64,000 nt of DNA from Excoecaria cochinchinensis (Eukaryota; Streptophyta; Magnoliopsida; Malpighiales; Euphorbiaceae). This document shows, piece by piece, positions 46,014 through 58,573 of the stretch. The notes below the pieces were generated by a model, which did no database searches, was not told the DNA's origin, and saw only the letters and a list, made by a program, of their open reading frames with translations. The stretch is taken from positions 6,258,501-6,322,500 of the forward strand of contig CANTUQ010000081.1 in NCBI GenBank assembly GCA_947683425.1, read 5' to 3'. Made by a program: the position numbers and the translations under genes. Position 1 is the first letter of the stretch. Each line of letters opens with the position of its first letter.

Positions 46014-48191
46014 TGTAACACCCCGATCGGAACGTCACAAAAACACCCCGACCGAAGTGCCACAACCCGAACGGACACATAAAACACACAAACTAATAAA
46101 CAAAACATGCGCGAAAGCAGCAATAGAATCTTAAAATCATACAAATATCAATATATATACAAATTCCAGATTATACAATATCCAAACAAAATACAAAATA
46201 TCATTATAACATATATAAAAAAAAATACAGGAGCATATTACAAAATAAAACTCTAACTCCTATGTGGCCGACCCTGCAGATGCATGACTCCGACCAGAAC
46301 AAAACCTGCCACCTATATGGGAAAACAAACAATATCCCGTGCTAAGCGATAACGCTTAGTGGGGAGATATAAAACAAAAGAAAAACATTATAAGGGAATA
46401 TCACATGCATACATCAGAGAATCAAAAATATACAAAACACATTCACTAAAACAAGACGTAAATCCGAACGGAAAGCTTTAGCCAGAAACATATAACCGAA
46501 CATAACATTCCACTGCACGTAAGATCCGAACAGAACAATACCGAGGACCATATAAACCGAGCAGAACACAACAGCCTGAACTTCACTGGTGGTGGATACG
46601 GGAGAACACTACACTGGAGACCGTAGCCTCAAAAACATTTTTACTAGCTCGGAGGCAACACGGGAGACCGGAGTCTCAAAACACTTTCACTAGACCCTTA
46701 ACGGAGGTCAACCGTATCACTAGACCCGAGCGGGCCAACATGGGTAGCTGTACTCACTATCCCTATATAAGCATGCTTATCTATCCACTACTATGACACT
46801 TCAGGCTCAACACACTCACTCAAAAATTAATACATTCACTAACTCAAAAACCACAGGACAAAACACTATCATAACAAGACAATCATAAGAACATGAGTTA
46901 TGCATTAGTGAGAAATCAAAACAGAGTAAGTTACCGAAGAAACATTTACAATTCGATCGGACTCTTCATGCCGAATGGAGCTCTACATGACGAGCACATT
47001 GCATGCCGAGCGAAGCTCTACAAGCCAAACGGCTCTTCATGTCGAGCCGAGCTTTGCATTCCGAGCGGCTAACAATCACATCTCGAAGCAAAGTGCAATG
47101 CATCCGAGAGGGCACTAAGGACAATCCAGCTCAGTCACAATCGGGACGAACGTCTCTCTCGTGATAGAGTTGTATTTCTCCCAGAAACAGTGCTTCCCTG
47201 CTCTGATTTCAAGCCAATACACACCCACACCCGGACATGCTAAACTCTTACCTTCCTGCTCAAATATATTCAAAACAGGCATAAAATACCAAAATGCACC
47301 ATGAACTCAGAAAGCAACTCGCCAAGCAGGTTAATCTTCACGACTCGTGAAGAACTTCATGTGTCGTGAAGAGTCTCCTGCCGAGCACCATAAACACGAA
47401 AGAAAAAAAATCTCATTTTCGAAACATACACAGACAGACTTTAACTTTAAACAATCAAAGCTCAAATTCACGACACTAACAAATCAGAACAACATATACA
47501 CATTACACACAGATCCATGCAAGGAAGATGATCAGGCAACTCAAGCAACACACGCTCCCAAACCTGAAAACAGAAGCTTCAATCTGATCTCTTCAATATC
47601 CAACCTTCTCTTTACCTTTACTCTTTTTTTTATCTTCCAGTTCTTGCAAAGATTCAACCAAAACAAAAACTCAGATAACCTAAACAATTAAAACAATAAA
47701 CACAACCTTCGAAAAATAAAAAATGGAGAAGAAGAAGATGATACCGAACCAACCACTTACCTCAGAACCAGCTCAAACATAACAAACCTCACTAAAACTA
47801 GAAAAACTACACCAGGAAAATGGAGAGCAGAAACTTGCGAAAGGAGAGGAAAATGGGAAAGAATAGGAAGATAAAGAATGCTTCAACGAGAAGCAAACTC
47901 CCTTTTCTGCCTTCCCACTCATCTCTCTCTTTCAAATCCACATTAATGCACTCACTTACCAATCCACTTGGACCTCCTCACTAAACTTCCTTTAGATCAT
48001 TGGGAAAACTCAAATAAATCCTTACCCAACTACCAATAAATCACTAATAAAAATTCTTTCAATTAGCACTTTAATTAACTCTTCAATTAAGTCCCTTGAA
48101 ATTCCAATTTCAAAAACTCAAATACCGAAAATACTTCAAATTTTTCGGTCAAAAACACAAATTTCATCTAGGCCCTTTTTGGGTTGTTGCA
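46014..48191 (-). mobile_element. TEK-3: solo LTR inserted in TAT-5 pol
   Basis: The ends are TGTAACACCCC and GTTGTTGCA, flanked by GCCAC (46009-46013) and ACCAC (48192-48196), one mismatch. 2.18 kb and no internal coding region. Homologous to TEK-1 and TEK-2. Contains the hairpin at 46342-46359 and TTCACGACTCGTGAA at 47337. Minus orientation is inferred from likeness of TGCAACAACCC to other LTR starts. Confidence 0.88.
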
Positions 48192-48196
48192 ACCAC

Positions 48197-49860
48197 AGCC
48201 TCTCTTCCTTGACTGACCATTCCCCTTTGATCTGATGAATTACTAAGGACGAATCTCTGAAGACTTCTGTGGTCTTTGCCCCCAAAGCAAGCAATGCTTC
48301 CAATCCGAAAATACAAGCTTCATATTCTGCTTCATTATTGGTCACCTTGTATCTCAACTTCTTGGCTAATGACAACTTTTCACCATCTGGGGTTGTCAGA
48401 ATAATCCCTGCTCCTGCCCCTTTTCTGTTAACTGCCCCATCAAAAAACATCTGCCACCCTTGTACTGCTATGGCTATGACATCTTCATCTGGGAAATTGT
48501 ATTCGAACTGGTCTCCTTTAATAGGGTGTTCATCTAGGAACTCAGCTACAACTATTCCCTTAATGGTTTTCCTAGTGATGTATTCGATATCGAACTCCTG
48601 CAATAGTAATAACCATCTTCCCATCTTTCCTAGTAGAGAGGGTGCCTCTTGAAGGTACCTAAGCGGGTTATGCTTAGCAACCACTTGCACGCTAAAAGAG
48701 TGAAAGTAATGTCGCAACTTTTTAGAAGCCCAAATTACTGCTAAGCAAATCTTTTCTACTTCAACATATTTGGCTTCATATGGCAGGAATTTCTTGCTAA
48801 GGTAATAAATAGAAAACTCCACTCCAAATTCATACTCCTGAGCCATCATAGCACCCACTGAACTGTCTTCTATCGCTAAATATATAATTAGTGGCTTGGC
48901 ATGACGTGGTGGTCTTAAGACTGGTGGATTTAAGAGATAATCCTTAATAGTATCAAAAGCCGATTGACAATCATCATTCCACACCACCGGCTGATTCTTC
49001 CCGAGAAGTTTGAAGATGGGCCCACATACTGAAGCTAGCTTGGCAATAAACTGGCTGATGTACTGCAGTTTTCTTAGGAAGCTTTTAACTTCCTTCTCTT
49101 TCTGGGGCACTAGCATCTCTCTAATAGCTATGACCTTATCAGGATCTACTTCGATTCCTTTTTGACTTACCACATGGCCCAATAGCTTAACAGATGTAAC
49201 TCCAAATATGCACTTCTTGGGATTGAGGCACAGATTATACTTATTGATCCTTTGAAAGAACTTTTCCAGAGCCTCAAAGTGACCTTCTCTGGTAGCTGAC
49301 TTGATCATTATATCATCAACATACACCTCCACTTCTTTGTGTATCAAGTCATTGAGAATTCTAGTGGCCATTCTTTGATTGGTTGCTCCCGCATTCTTTA
49401 ATCCGAAAGGCATGACTCGGTAGGCGAATGTACCCCATTCGGTGATGAAGGCTGTCTTGATTCGATCCACAATCTTGTTGAGGATTTGATTGTACCCAGC
49501 GTACCCATCTATAAAACTCTACATCATATAAGCAGCTGCACTATCTACCAGCACATCAATGTGAGGCAGAGGGAAATCATCTTTTGGACAAGCTTTATTC
49601 AGATCCCGATAGTCCACACATACTCGAAGCTTTCCATCCTTTTTAGCCACAGGAACTACATTCGCTAACCAGGTTGGGTATTGAACTTCTATTAGAAACT
49701 TAGCCTCAATCTGCTTATGGATCTCTTCTTTCACCTTTTGCGCCCATTCCGGCCTAAGTCTTATGAGTTTTTGCTTGACTGGTTTAGATTCTGGATAAGT
49801 TGGGATGGCATGTTCGGCAATGTCTCGATCAATTCCTGGTATGTCCTCGTAGGTCTAGGC
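48197..49860 (-). pseudogene. Reverse transcriptase and two RNase H domains of TAT-5
   Basis: RT copies element RNA into DNA; RNase H removes the RNA strand. Reading: RPEWAQKVKEEIHKQIEA, VRVC-type segment (KLRVCVDYRDLNKACPKDD), PFGLKNAGAT, and the catalytic VYVDDIMIKS at about 49320. Then LLGHVVSQKGIEVDPDK. First RNase H: KICLAVIWASKKLRHYF. Second, archaeal-like RNase H: MFFDGAVNRKGAGAGI, NNEAEYEAC, HQIKGEWSVKEERL; this pair is a known mark of the Tat lineage. One stop (TAG, 49519-49521) interrupts about 500 codons that are otherwise in one frame. TEK-3 cuts the second RNase H. Confidence 0.95.
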
Positions 49861-50744
49861 AAAGACTTTTTCATATTTTTTTAAAATTCTCTCAAATTTT
49901 ATTCTCTCCTCGGAAGTTATGTCTAATGCTATCAAAATTTCCTTTGGGTTCTCCAAAGTTCAGAGATTAATGCAGTCGTGCTAGTTGAATCAATGTCAAA
50001 AATGAATGCATCATGTTTATAATCATGAGAAATGAAATCATCAGAAAGATCACACAAGTAAGCAAAGTTGTTCATTTCATTAATATAATTAGCAACATTA
50101 ACATTGTCATCATTAAAAAGTTCTAGCATAAAAAAGCTATCTAACTGACTATTGTCTTCATCTTCTGCCGACGCCGATGTTGTAGCCGACTGTGCCTTGG
50201 CTTCTTGAATTGGTGGAGGCTTTTCAACTAGCTCTGGTGAAATTTTCAGATCTTCAATCTTCAAATCTAGCTCTGCCATCTTCTCTTTCCCCTTCAGCTG
50301 GGTGGCTAACAGCTTATCAGTAACGATCTCCTCGGGCCCATCACTGTCCCAGGCACTGCACTGCGTCATAACCTCTTCATCCCAGAAGTCCTTCGTGAAT
50401 TTGATAACTCCAACATCCCAGTTGAAGACATCATTAAAGATTTCAAAACCTGGTACGATCTTTCCATCCACCCACTGAGGCTCTTCTTCTTCGGTGTAAG
50501 CACAGAGTGAGGATGCTGGAATAAAACTCTCTGAAATATGGGGGATCTTCTCTGATATTTCCTTCTTCTTGCCATGCTCACCTTTATACCCCAGACCCTT
50601 CCGGTCCTTCTGGCCTCGTGTGGTGATAGCAGACTGCAGCCCTTGTGAGTTTTTACCTAATTTCGCCCTTGGGAGGAAGCACATCTTCTTCATCATATTC
50701 ACCACTTGAGGGCTATCTGTTAAACCCTGCTCTTCTCCTATCAC
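49861..50744 (-). pseudogene. Linker between protease and RT of TAT-5, with G-patch-like motif
   Basis: NMMKKMCFLPRAKLGKNSQG followed by KDRKGLGY recalls the G-patch segment found in this place in Tat/Ogre elements. Then an acidic stretch (AYTEEEEPQWVDGKI) and a low-complexity Asn/Asp-rich end. 270 codons open from 50744 to 49932. Confidence 0.7.
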
Positions 50745-50809
50745 CGATATGTGGAGCTATTAAATGGTTAGTTAGAAATCCCCAAGGCAGACACTTGGTT
50801 TTCTCTTGC

Positions 50810-51130
50810 TGCTTTAATAATTACCACCTCTCCTTCATGTGGTATCATGATCATCTAGTGTAGGGTAGACGGCACACCTCCCAATTTATGGAACCATGGC
50901 CTTCCAAGTAGAGCTGAGAAATTCGCTGGGATAGATAAAACCACAAATTCTGTCTCCGTCTCAATAGGCCCAGTCTTAACCAGACGCTTGTCTTCGAGAA
51001 TTATCATAGGCTGTGATAGTTAGATCAGACTTGCTAGGCATGCTTTCATCTAGCCCAAAAGCCTGAAGTGCCATTAAAGGACAGACATTTATGGATGAGC
51101 CATCATCAACCATAACACAAGCGGTGTGCT
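50810..51130 (-). pseudogene. Aspartic protease of TAT-5
   Basis: VMVDDGSSINVCP is the active-site loop (D-D-G in place of the usual D-S/T-G). Past a break near 50976 come GPIETETEFVVLSIP and LLGRPWFHKLGGVPSTLH, the usual second half. It would cut Gag-Pol. Frame break and stops make it inactive. Confidence 0.85.
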
Positions 51131-53053
51131 TGCCATTAATTTGCACCTTGATGTACAGCGGCCGGTTGTGATTGCGACCCTCAACTGGTAGGTCAGCATA
51201 AGAATACACCATTCTCTCTCCTAATCTCCCTTTGACAAGATCTAGCAACTCAGATGGAGAAATCGTGGTGGCCATGGTAGACTCACTTAAAGCCTCTACC
51301 AACTTCTGTCTGTGGGAAGGGGACTGTCTCAAAAGGTCCCATATAGATATCTGAGCCGTGGTCTTTTTCAACTGCTTCACTATTGAATTCTCTTCTGGCT
51401 CTTTTTTCGTAGATGCTCGCACTGGGTCCTGTGACTCCTCCACCTCTGGGACTACTCTTCCGCTTCTCGTCACAGCCTTTACTTCTTTCCCTTCTCCATC
51501 TGACTCCCACAGATCCACATACTTTTCTCCTTCCTCTTCATCTTCGTCTTCTTCCCCGCTCTCACTAGTGGACCAACAATCTATCGTTCCCACGGGCATC
51601 CCCTCTTCACCAACCTCAGGGCGAGTGACAGCAACATATTCATTACCGTATAAATCCTGCAATATATACCATTCAGGTAGGCTCGACCCAATCATAAAAA
51701 TAGGTTGCGACACAGCATTGTAGTTGGTCTTCTTCTTACCCTCTCTCCATTCAGGATCAGTGATCTGCTTACTATCGATTAGATCCTGAGTCTGGTGCCT
51801 CAGCGTTACAAAATTGTCTGTCAGGTGCCCGGTATGTTGGTGAAAGGCACAATATTCATTCTCTTTATGCCCCAGCTGTCCTTGGGTCCTCGCTGGCCTG
51901 GGTGGTAGGGGTTGTAGCTTCCCTTCCTTCATTAATCTTTTTAATACCCATGACAAAGGCCGACCCAAATTCGAGAAGTACCTCTGACTCACACCTGTTG
52001 CCGATACCTCAGCTGTCTTCCCACTTCTAATGCCACTGCTGGAGCTTGCTGACTTGGTTGCCCCCTTATTAGTATAGCCCTTCTTGGCATAAGCCTCACT
52101 GCTTGCCCTCCTGGCCATATATTCACCCTCTGCCTCTATAGTGATCTCCTTTAAAGACTCCCAATCCTTCAACCCCTTCATTTTTAGTCCGTCTCTCAGG
52201 TAAGGGCTAGCATTCCGAATGAACAATTGGATATGATCATGAGTATCAGGTTTGCGCTTCATCTCTATAACTTGATTCCTCCATCAAGTGAGGTACTCAT
52301 GAAAAGACTCCCCAGCCTTCTGCTGTAGTAGTTCTAAATCCTTTATGTGACCTCCATCCTGGTACTACAATCATATTGCTTTAGGAACTCTTCTGTCAAC
52401 AAGTCCCAATCTTCTTTGGACCTTCTGTCCAACCCGTGGTACCAGTCAATGGCAGCCCCTATGAGACTCAGGAAAAAGTACTCTATCTTCTGCTTCCTTG
52501 TCAAAGTTGTCCCCTTCATGACGAGTGAATATTGTTTGATTTGTGCAGCAGGGTCAGAAGTGCCATCAAATTTGGGAATATCGGGCATCTTGAAGTTCTG
52601 AGGGATCAAATCATCACTATCCAACTCCCGATCCTCAGGGTTCATCCCTCTTCCTACTCTCAACATCCTTGTTATGGCTTCAAACCTTTCCTCCATTTTT
52701 CTCCACATCGTATCCTCCAGCTTTGGCGACTTCCCCTTTACTACCATTTGTTCCTCTTGCTCCTCCCATAAATCAATCTAAGATATAGGGCCTTCTCTAC
52801 GCTCAATAGGTGTTGGCGCTCTTAGCTCAACCGCAGGTGGATCAACCGCCGCTGGGGGATCCTCTCTAGCAACCCCTTGTTCATCTTGCTCCCTAACTGG
52901 AGCAGCAGCCTGTTGCCTCGCAAGTGGGGCTAGGGTAGTGGCAAGGTTGCCCATCATCGCCATCATTCTGGCCTCAAACTCTTCCATTCTTTTCCCCACT
53001 TCTTCGGCAATCATTGCCCTAGTTGCATTAGAACCACTTGATGGACTAGACAT
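51131..53053 (-). pseudogene. Gag of TAT-5
   Basis: Coiled coil (EEVGKRMEEFEARMMAMM), Pro/Ala-rich linker, a stop at 52778, then the capsid domain in the same frame: PKFDGTSDPAAQIKQYSL, DWYHGLDRRSKEDW, QYDCSTRMEV. A frameshift lies between 52343 and 52262. Then MKRKPDTHDHIQLFIRNA, LSWVLKRLMKEGKLQPLPPR and a zinc-binding-like CAFHQHTGHLTDN that has lost its last Cys. An acidic stretch (SESGEEDEDEEEGEKY) leads to protease. Confidence 0.9.
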
Positions 53054-53991
53054 GCTTGTCTCTACGGATAATTCAAAAGATAATATCTCACTACCTTCTG
53101 AAAGAGAATTTGAACTCTAATCTGACACTAGCTCTTTTAATCAAAAGAGTGAAATCTTCCTTAATTGACCGTCAGGACCTCTAAACCACCTAGACAAATA
53201 TATGATGGCTGCAGAACACACCTTTATTAGGATGATGCATGATCAAAGTGCAATGCATGGTCGTGCTGATGCAGCATAGACAAGCACATACAAGCAGATA
53301 GATCCTTCCGACCTTATTTCTCCCACACACGAGGTAGTGTAGTCTCTTTCCTAGGTGGGCTTTATCCAAGGGTTAACAGGGAACCCGTCGGACACGTATA
53401 GTGCATGGTGAAAAACTAGCAGCATAACATCTCTTGCCTAATGTACATACGTATGGGTGTTTGGCCATTACGTATTTAAGCAATTCGACTAAATTAAGAT
53501 GGGCCCACCGGGGCATGAAAACCTTTGATGAAAGACCATTTAATTTGATTGATTTTGTGCAATATATGACGGCCCATATAGCAAGCACGGTATTATGGTA
53601 TATTTCACCTAGTGGAAGTTTCTATTGCCATTACATGAGTTTTTGGTCAAAGGTGATAATACTTTAGGGCTACCCAAGCATGGTCCCTGCCAACGGGTCT
53701 AGCTCATCATGATCATAGTGACCAATCGGGTCTCCATTTGATATACCATTTAATGTACGAGGCTTGGGCTGGTGATTACCCCAAACACTTCCCTACTATG
53801 AGTGAAAGTAGGGTCATGTTTTAGGAATGCATTGGGGTAGATAGGGGACCAATTAACATAATTCTAAGGCTCTAGTGGATGCAATGCAATTTCGATTAGA
53901 AATGGAATTTTTGATTCTTAATAACTCAATTATAATTTTAACTTAAGTCACTTTTGAAGCAAAGTTTCGATCGTCCCCAGTGGAGTCACCA
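53054..53991 (-). other. Leader and primer binding site of TAT-5
   Basis: Leader conserved with the other Tat copies. Primer site 53974-53991 (complement of TCCCCAGTGGAGTCACCA). Confidence 0.8.
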
Positions 53992-53992
53992 C

Positions 53993-56308
53993 TGTGACGC
54001 GTGCTGAACCTAGCAAAGGCCCTCCTTGAACCCGCTTTTAGGGCTTAAGGGATTGGTTCGCTTCTTTTTGATCTTGGGTGCCATGAGACATTTTGGATGC
54101 CTCCTTCCCAATAGAATATTGGAAAGGATTATCTAACCTCACGATGCCTTTAGGCACCTTTGAGGTATTTTGGAGTCACCACCCAATTTACAAGAAATTG
54201 GGAAAAGTCTCTAACCTCTATTGGTCTAAACCAGAGATAGTGTTCGGAACTTCACTCTTATTACATATAATTTATATACAAGGGCCCAAAATGGATAAAT
54301 AAACACATAAAAAATAATTAAAGTGCATCATACATAAATCGGGAGATTTATTGAATTTTAGGAACATTAGTTCCATTTTTATTTATTTAGAAAGATTGGA
54401 GAACTATTTTTGGATATTGATTGAGGAAATAGGGATGAGTGATTCCATTTTATGAAAATTAGTTCTTCATTTGAAAGTGAGATTTTATTGGTTAAAATAG
54501 GACATTGGTACATTTTATTAAGAAAAATCCCAAGTTATTATTTATTGTAAAAAGCATGATTTTCCACAATACGGAGGATTTAAAAACACATTTTTACACG
54601 CAATATAAAGTTGAAATAATAAAAGGAAATACAATAATTAAAAATGCAAACCCTAAATTCGAAGGTCTTTGATCACCCGATCCTCCATCCCGTGCGTAAA
54701 TATAACTCGCATAAATAAACAAATTTGAGACAACAAAACAAAAATAAAATAAATATTAGTAAAGTAATAAAATGAATAATATATGAACAAATAATTAAAT
54801 AAAAACTAATAAATAAACTAAGTAAACCAATAAAAATAATTAAAACTTGACAAATAATACAACAATAGCATTAATAATTATTAATAGAGTAAAAACTGAA
54901 AAAATAACAAAGTGAATTAGGATAGAAATATACAAGATAAAATGGAGCCAAATTATATTTCATTTCATGCATTTTATGTTCGGGCGTTAGGGCAAAACAG
55001 GAAAGACGGAGAGCTGAAGAGGGTGAGGGGCCAGACGTCCACGACTCGTGCATGCATTGCACGAGTCGTGCAATGAGTGCATGACTCGTGCACTCATTGC
55101 ACGACTCGTGCAATGCCTTCACGGCTCACCTGTGAGGGTCACGACTGAGTGGACAATCGGGGCCAACGGGAGTACGATATGGACGGATAGTCACGTATCC
55201 GATTGGGAAACCAAAAGTACGACTCAGACATGGAACATTATTCGATCAGAAAGTCATGATCCCGGCAAAAATGAAGACATGACTTAGACAAACGAAAAAA
55301 AGAGATGAACAGAGTAAAGTTACCAGACTATTAAACGTGATAATATACCATCGAAAACATGCATAATAGAACAGCAAATATGTAGATTAATCATGATAAA
55401 TATTTAAGATCCATGCTTGTGTGCAAACAACAACATTCATACAATACATAGATTAATGAGATCACATAACAAGTTTATATAGTATATACATAATAGGAAA
55501 CTGAGTAAGGAAAAATAAGAAATAAACAAAAGAATGAAAGAAGAGGAGGTTTAACCCAGTATTTACCCTCAGATATGATTTTAGATCGCAAGTTAAGAAG
55601 CTTTGGTTTCCTTGTTGATTTGCTTGAGAAGAAAAACTAAAATAGAGAGTCTAAGAAAAACTTTAAATAAAAGTTACGTAAAGAATGAAATGAAAGATGA
55701 AAGATGATTGAATCTCAAACGTTAGAAATTAGTTTCCTGGATTCAATAACAACCTCAGAATGCTTTGAGAACAAAAATCACTTTCTTGCTCTCCAAAACT
55801 TTTCTCCCTATGTTTTTCTTTCTTTTCTGTGTTTTCAAAATAACGTCCCCCTCTTCAATTTCTAAACTTTTACTTTTTATACGTCCAGTGAAAAACTAGG
55901 GTTTTCTTAGGTATATCTCTCTTATAACCCTTGATTCCCTTTTCCAAATCAGGATTTTCCTTTTCAAATCAGACATGCAGTCTGTATTTTCCAACCAAAT
56001 CCCGTGAAAATCGAAAAAGGGGAAGCTGGAGGTAGTGGCGCATTAGGTAGGAACCTCACCTGTGAGATGCGCCTCACTAACGTGAGGTTGCATCTCACGT
56101 TAGTGAGATGGGCCTCACTACACAGGCCCCGGAAATCTTTTCTTTTTTTTTGTAATTTTAATTTTAATTTTTAAAAATGAAAAGTATCTCTTTTTTTTTT
56201 CTTTTTTCGAGGAAATCATCACTTCTACTTGTCTTTTGCCTGTGAACAGGCATCATTCTCATCATTGGGTAACTTCGATTTGGGCCGCCTCAAGAGCCGG
56301 TGTCTACA
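53993..56308 (-). repeat. 5' LTR of TAT-5
   Basis: TGTGACGCGTGC to CCGGTGTCTACA, 2.3 kb. TATA at 55873-55883. Palindromes: CTCACTAACGTGAGG with its inverted partner (56072-56107) and a four-unit CACGACTCGTGC cluster (55039-55116). It keeps the undisturbed TAT-6 target site at 55260-55264. Confidence 0.92.
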
Positions 56309-56313
56309 ATATC

Positions 56314-58568
56314 CATTCTTTAAAACTTTTACACTTTAAGTACAAAATTCGCTTTACATATCACTACACTATCTATTACAAAAAGAATCTTATACAAAAG
56401 ACACATCAATCTCCAACTCCTAGTGGCCAACAAATGCACAACTCTCTATAAATCGAACTTGCATACCTACACGGGAAAACACTCGTGCTGAGCGATGGCT
56501 CAGTGGGGATATACAAAAGCAAATAGACTTCTATTAAAGTTGCTTACAACAAACAATAGTAGGCATTACCACAGTAATCATGCTTATGACATTATTACAT
56601 TCGTAAGCTTGTACTTTACAATGAACATACTAATAACATGTCTATACCATTTACTTTCTCTCAACATGCACATAATCTATTTCTATTCAAACATCATATA
56701 AGCTAAGTGATAAACTATCGCTACTTTTAATACGTGATCATACACATGTTAACAAACCTTTGACATTTATCATATACAGGTGGTAATAACATATCACTAC
56801 ATCACATGTACTTTCATATACATATAAACATATCATTATGCTTCTTATACATTCATAAACACATGATAGAATAGCCTGAATTCACATCGATGGTGGATAC
56901 GGGTGCTCTGGATTCTAATGAGTAGTATTAAACATTTGGAGAACAAAATCTCAACATCTAGACACCAAAGGGTATCAAACTCTAGACACAATTAGTGCCA
57001 CTTTGGCAGCTGCTACTCTAACCCTTTATAGGCATGTCTATCTATCCACTACTATGACTAATTCAGGCTTATACATATAAACTCTATTCACTATGTCATA
57101 CACTTTACATCACTCAATTACTCTTTCAAACCATTGCACATCATATAATAACTTTACAACTAGGAACATATATATATACATACATGTTTATCATTCACGT
57201 CAAAACTATATCTACCTAATATACTCATATTCATTTCACTTGTTCATATAGTATACATGCATTTCTTAAGTAGGACAAATAACTTACATTCATGCACTAC
57301 AACTATGTCAAGCTTGCGACCCATATCACGCTCGCGATAGAACCAACTTACACTACTGTCGCGCTCGCGACACATGTCTCACTCGGGACAGATTGCCCAA
57401 ATGACTTCTGTCGCACTCGTGATGAAGCTCGCACTTGTGACAGAACACTGCCTGGTAACTCTTTGCCCATAGCGCACTCTGTCGCTCTCGCGACAGAGCC
57501 TGAACTCTTTGTTCAAACTCCCAAAACCTCAAATCTCTAGCATATACTTTTCACATGCATTCCTATATTTACATGCATGACTTTTATCATCAATCAAACA
57601 CCAATTCCAGCCGAAATGGCCTTCTAAACAAGTAATCACACACCAATAACTTTCTCATACATAATTTATAACAAACATATAGTCGACATGCAAATAATCA
57701 AAACTCTATACAACTTCAAGTTATCAATAAAACATCATGCAGCTCATCTATATTAATCTATATATAATTTAACAACTAAAAGAGCTGTTGAACTCTTGCA
57801 AAGCCCACAATTAACCCATCTAACCAACATACAACTATTAACAAGTTAAGCAAAATAATCCCAAACAAACCAAACATGCATCTATCAAAGAAAAACACAT
57901 AGAATCCCAAACCTCAAAAGCAGCTTGATCAACTCTCTCTCTAGCTCAAATCTTGTCTTTACCCTTGTCCCTTCTCTTATGCACAGCTTCTTACACAAAT
58001 CCAATAAAACACACCCTTAATCCATAAATCAAACCCACTCAAAATCATGAACATAAATGGATAAAAGAAGAAGATCCTTTAACTATCAACCCATAAGATC
58101 CTTTAACTATCAACCCATACTTACCTTTCAAACTTATCTTTTAACTCTTCAAATAGGAGAAAATCAAACACAAATGAAGAACAAAGAGCTAAGACTGATG
58201 AACATAAAGAAGAAGAACGAAAGAAGGACCAAGAAAGAGAGAGATGAAGGAAACAGGACCGACATGCTGAAAATGAGGTCGCTTGCCTCCACTAATCCTC
58301 CTTATATTGCATGTAGAGTCCTGGGTGTCACTCTCTTAATAAGCCATTAGTCCACTCCTTGCCACATTTCCAGCTCATATTAAATAACCCACTTAATCCT
58401 CGGCAATTCTCTCTTATAGTCCCTCAATCACCTTTTTTTTTAAATACTTAATTTCCTTTCAATTACATCCTCATTTACCCATAAGCTCACACTTACATAA
58501 TTACTCTTATACCTTCACTAATCAATTAACACTACAAATCCTTCTAGGGTACAATTTGGGTCATTATA
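56314..58568 (-). repeat. Larger part of TEK-2 LTR
   Basis: Contains the hairpin at 56488-56503 and a cluster of GTCGC/GCGAC palindromes at about 57300-57500. Matches TEK-1 and TEK-3. No coding sequence. Confidence 0.8.
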
Positions 58569-58573
58569 GAGCC

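Larger units (their letters stand above)
27592..56308 (-). mobile_element. TAT-5: near-complete Tat/Ogre element, split by TAT-6 and TEK-3
   Basis: A perfect target duplication ATATC (27587-27591, 56309-56313) bounds it. Minus-strand order: 5' LTR, primer site, leader, gag, protease, G-patch-like linker, RT, RNase H, second RNase H, integrase, 3' region with tandem array, polypurine tract, 3' LTR. Without its guests it is about 13.5 kb. Stops and shifts in gag, protease, RT and integrase make it inactive, but it has every domain, unlike TAT-1, TAT-2 and TAT-6. Confidence 0.92.
27378..58568 (-). mobile_element. TEK-2: solo LTR in RET-1 gag, itself split by TAT-5
   Basis: The ends are TGTAACGCCCC and GGGTCATTATA, flanked by GAGCC (27373-27377 and 58569-58573). 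Its own sequence is 27378-27591 plus 56314-58568, about 2.47 kb. The rest is TAT-5 and its guests. No internal retrotransposon coding region belongs to it, so it is a solo LTR. Read on the minus strand it starts like the CHR-1 LTR and has a TATA-like AATATAAGG (about 58303). Confidence 0.85.

Noticed and set aside
47347..47691. 114-codon plus-strand frame in TEK-3
   Set aside because: Low complexity, lies in a solo LTR, and has no counterpart in TEK-1 or TEK-2.
48269..48652. 127-codon plus-strand frame
   Set aside because: Antisense shadow of the second RNase H in TAT-5.
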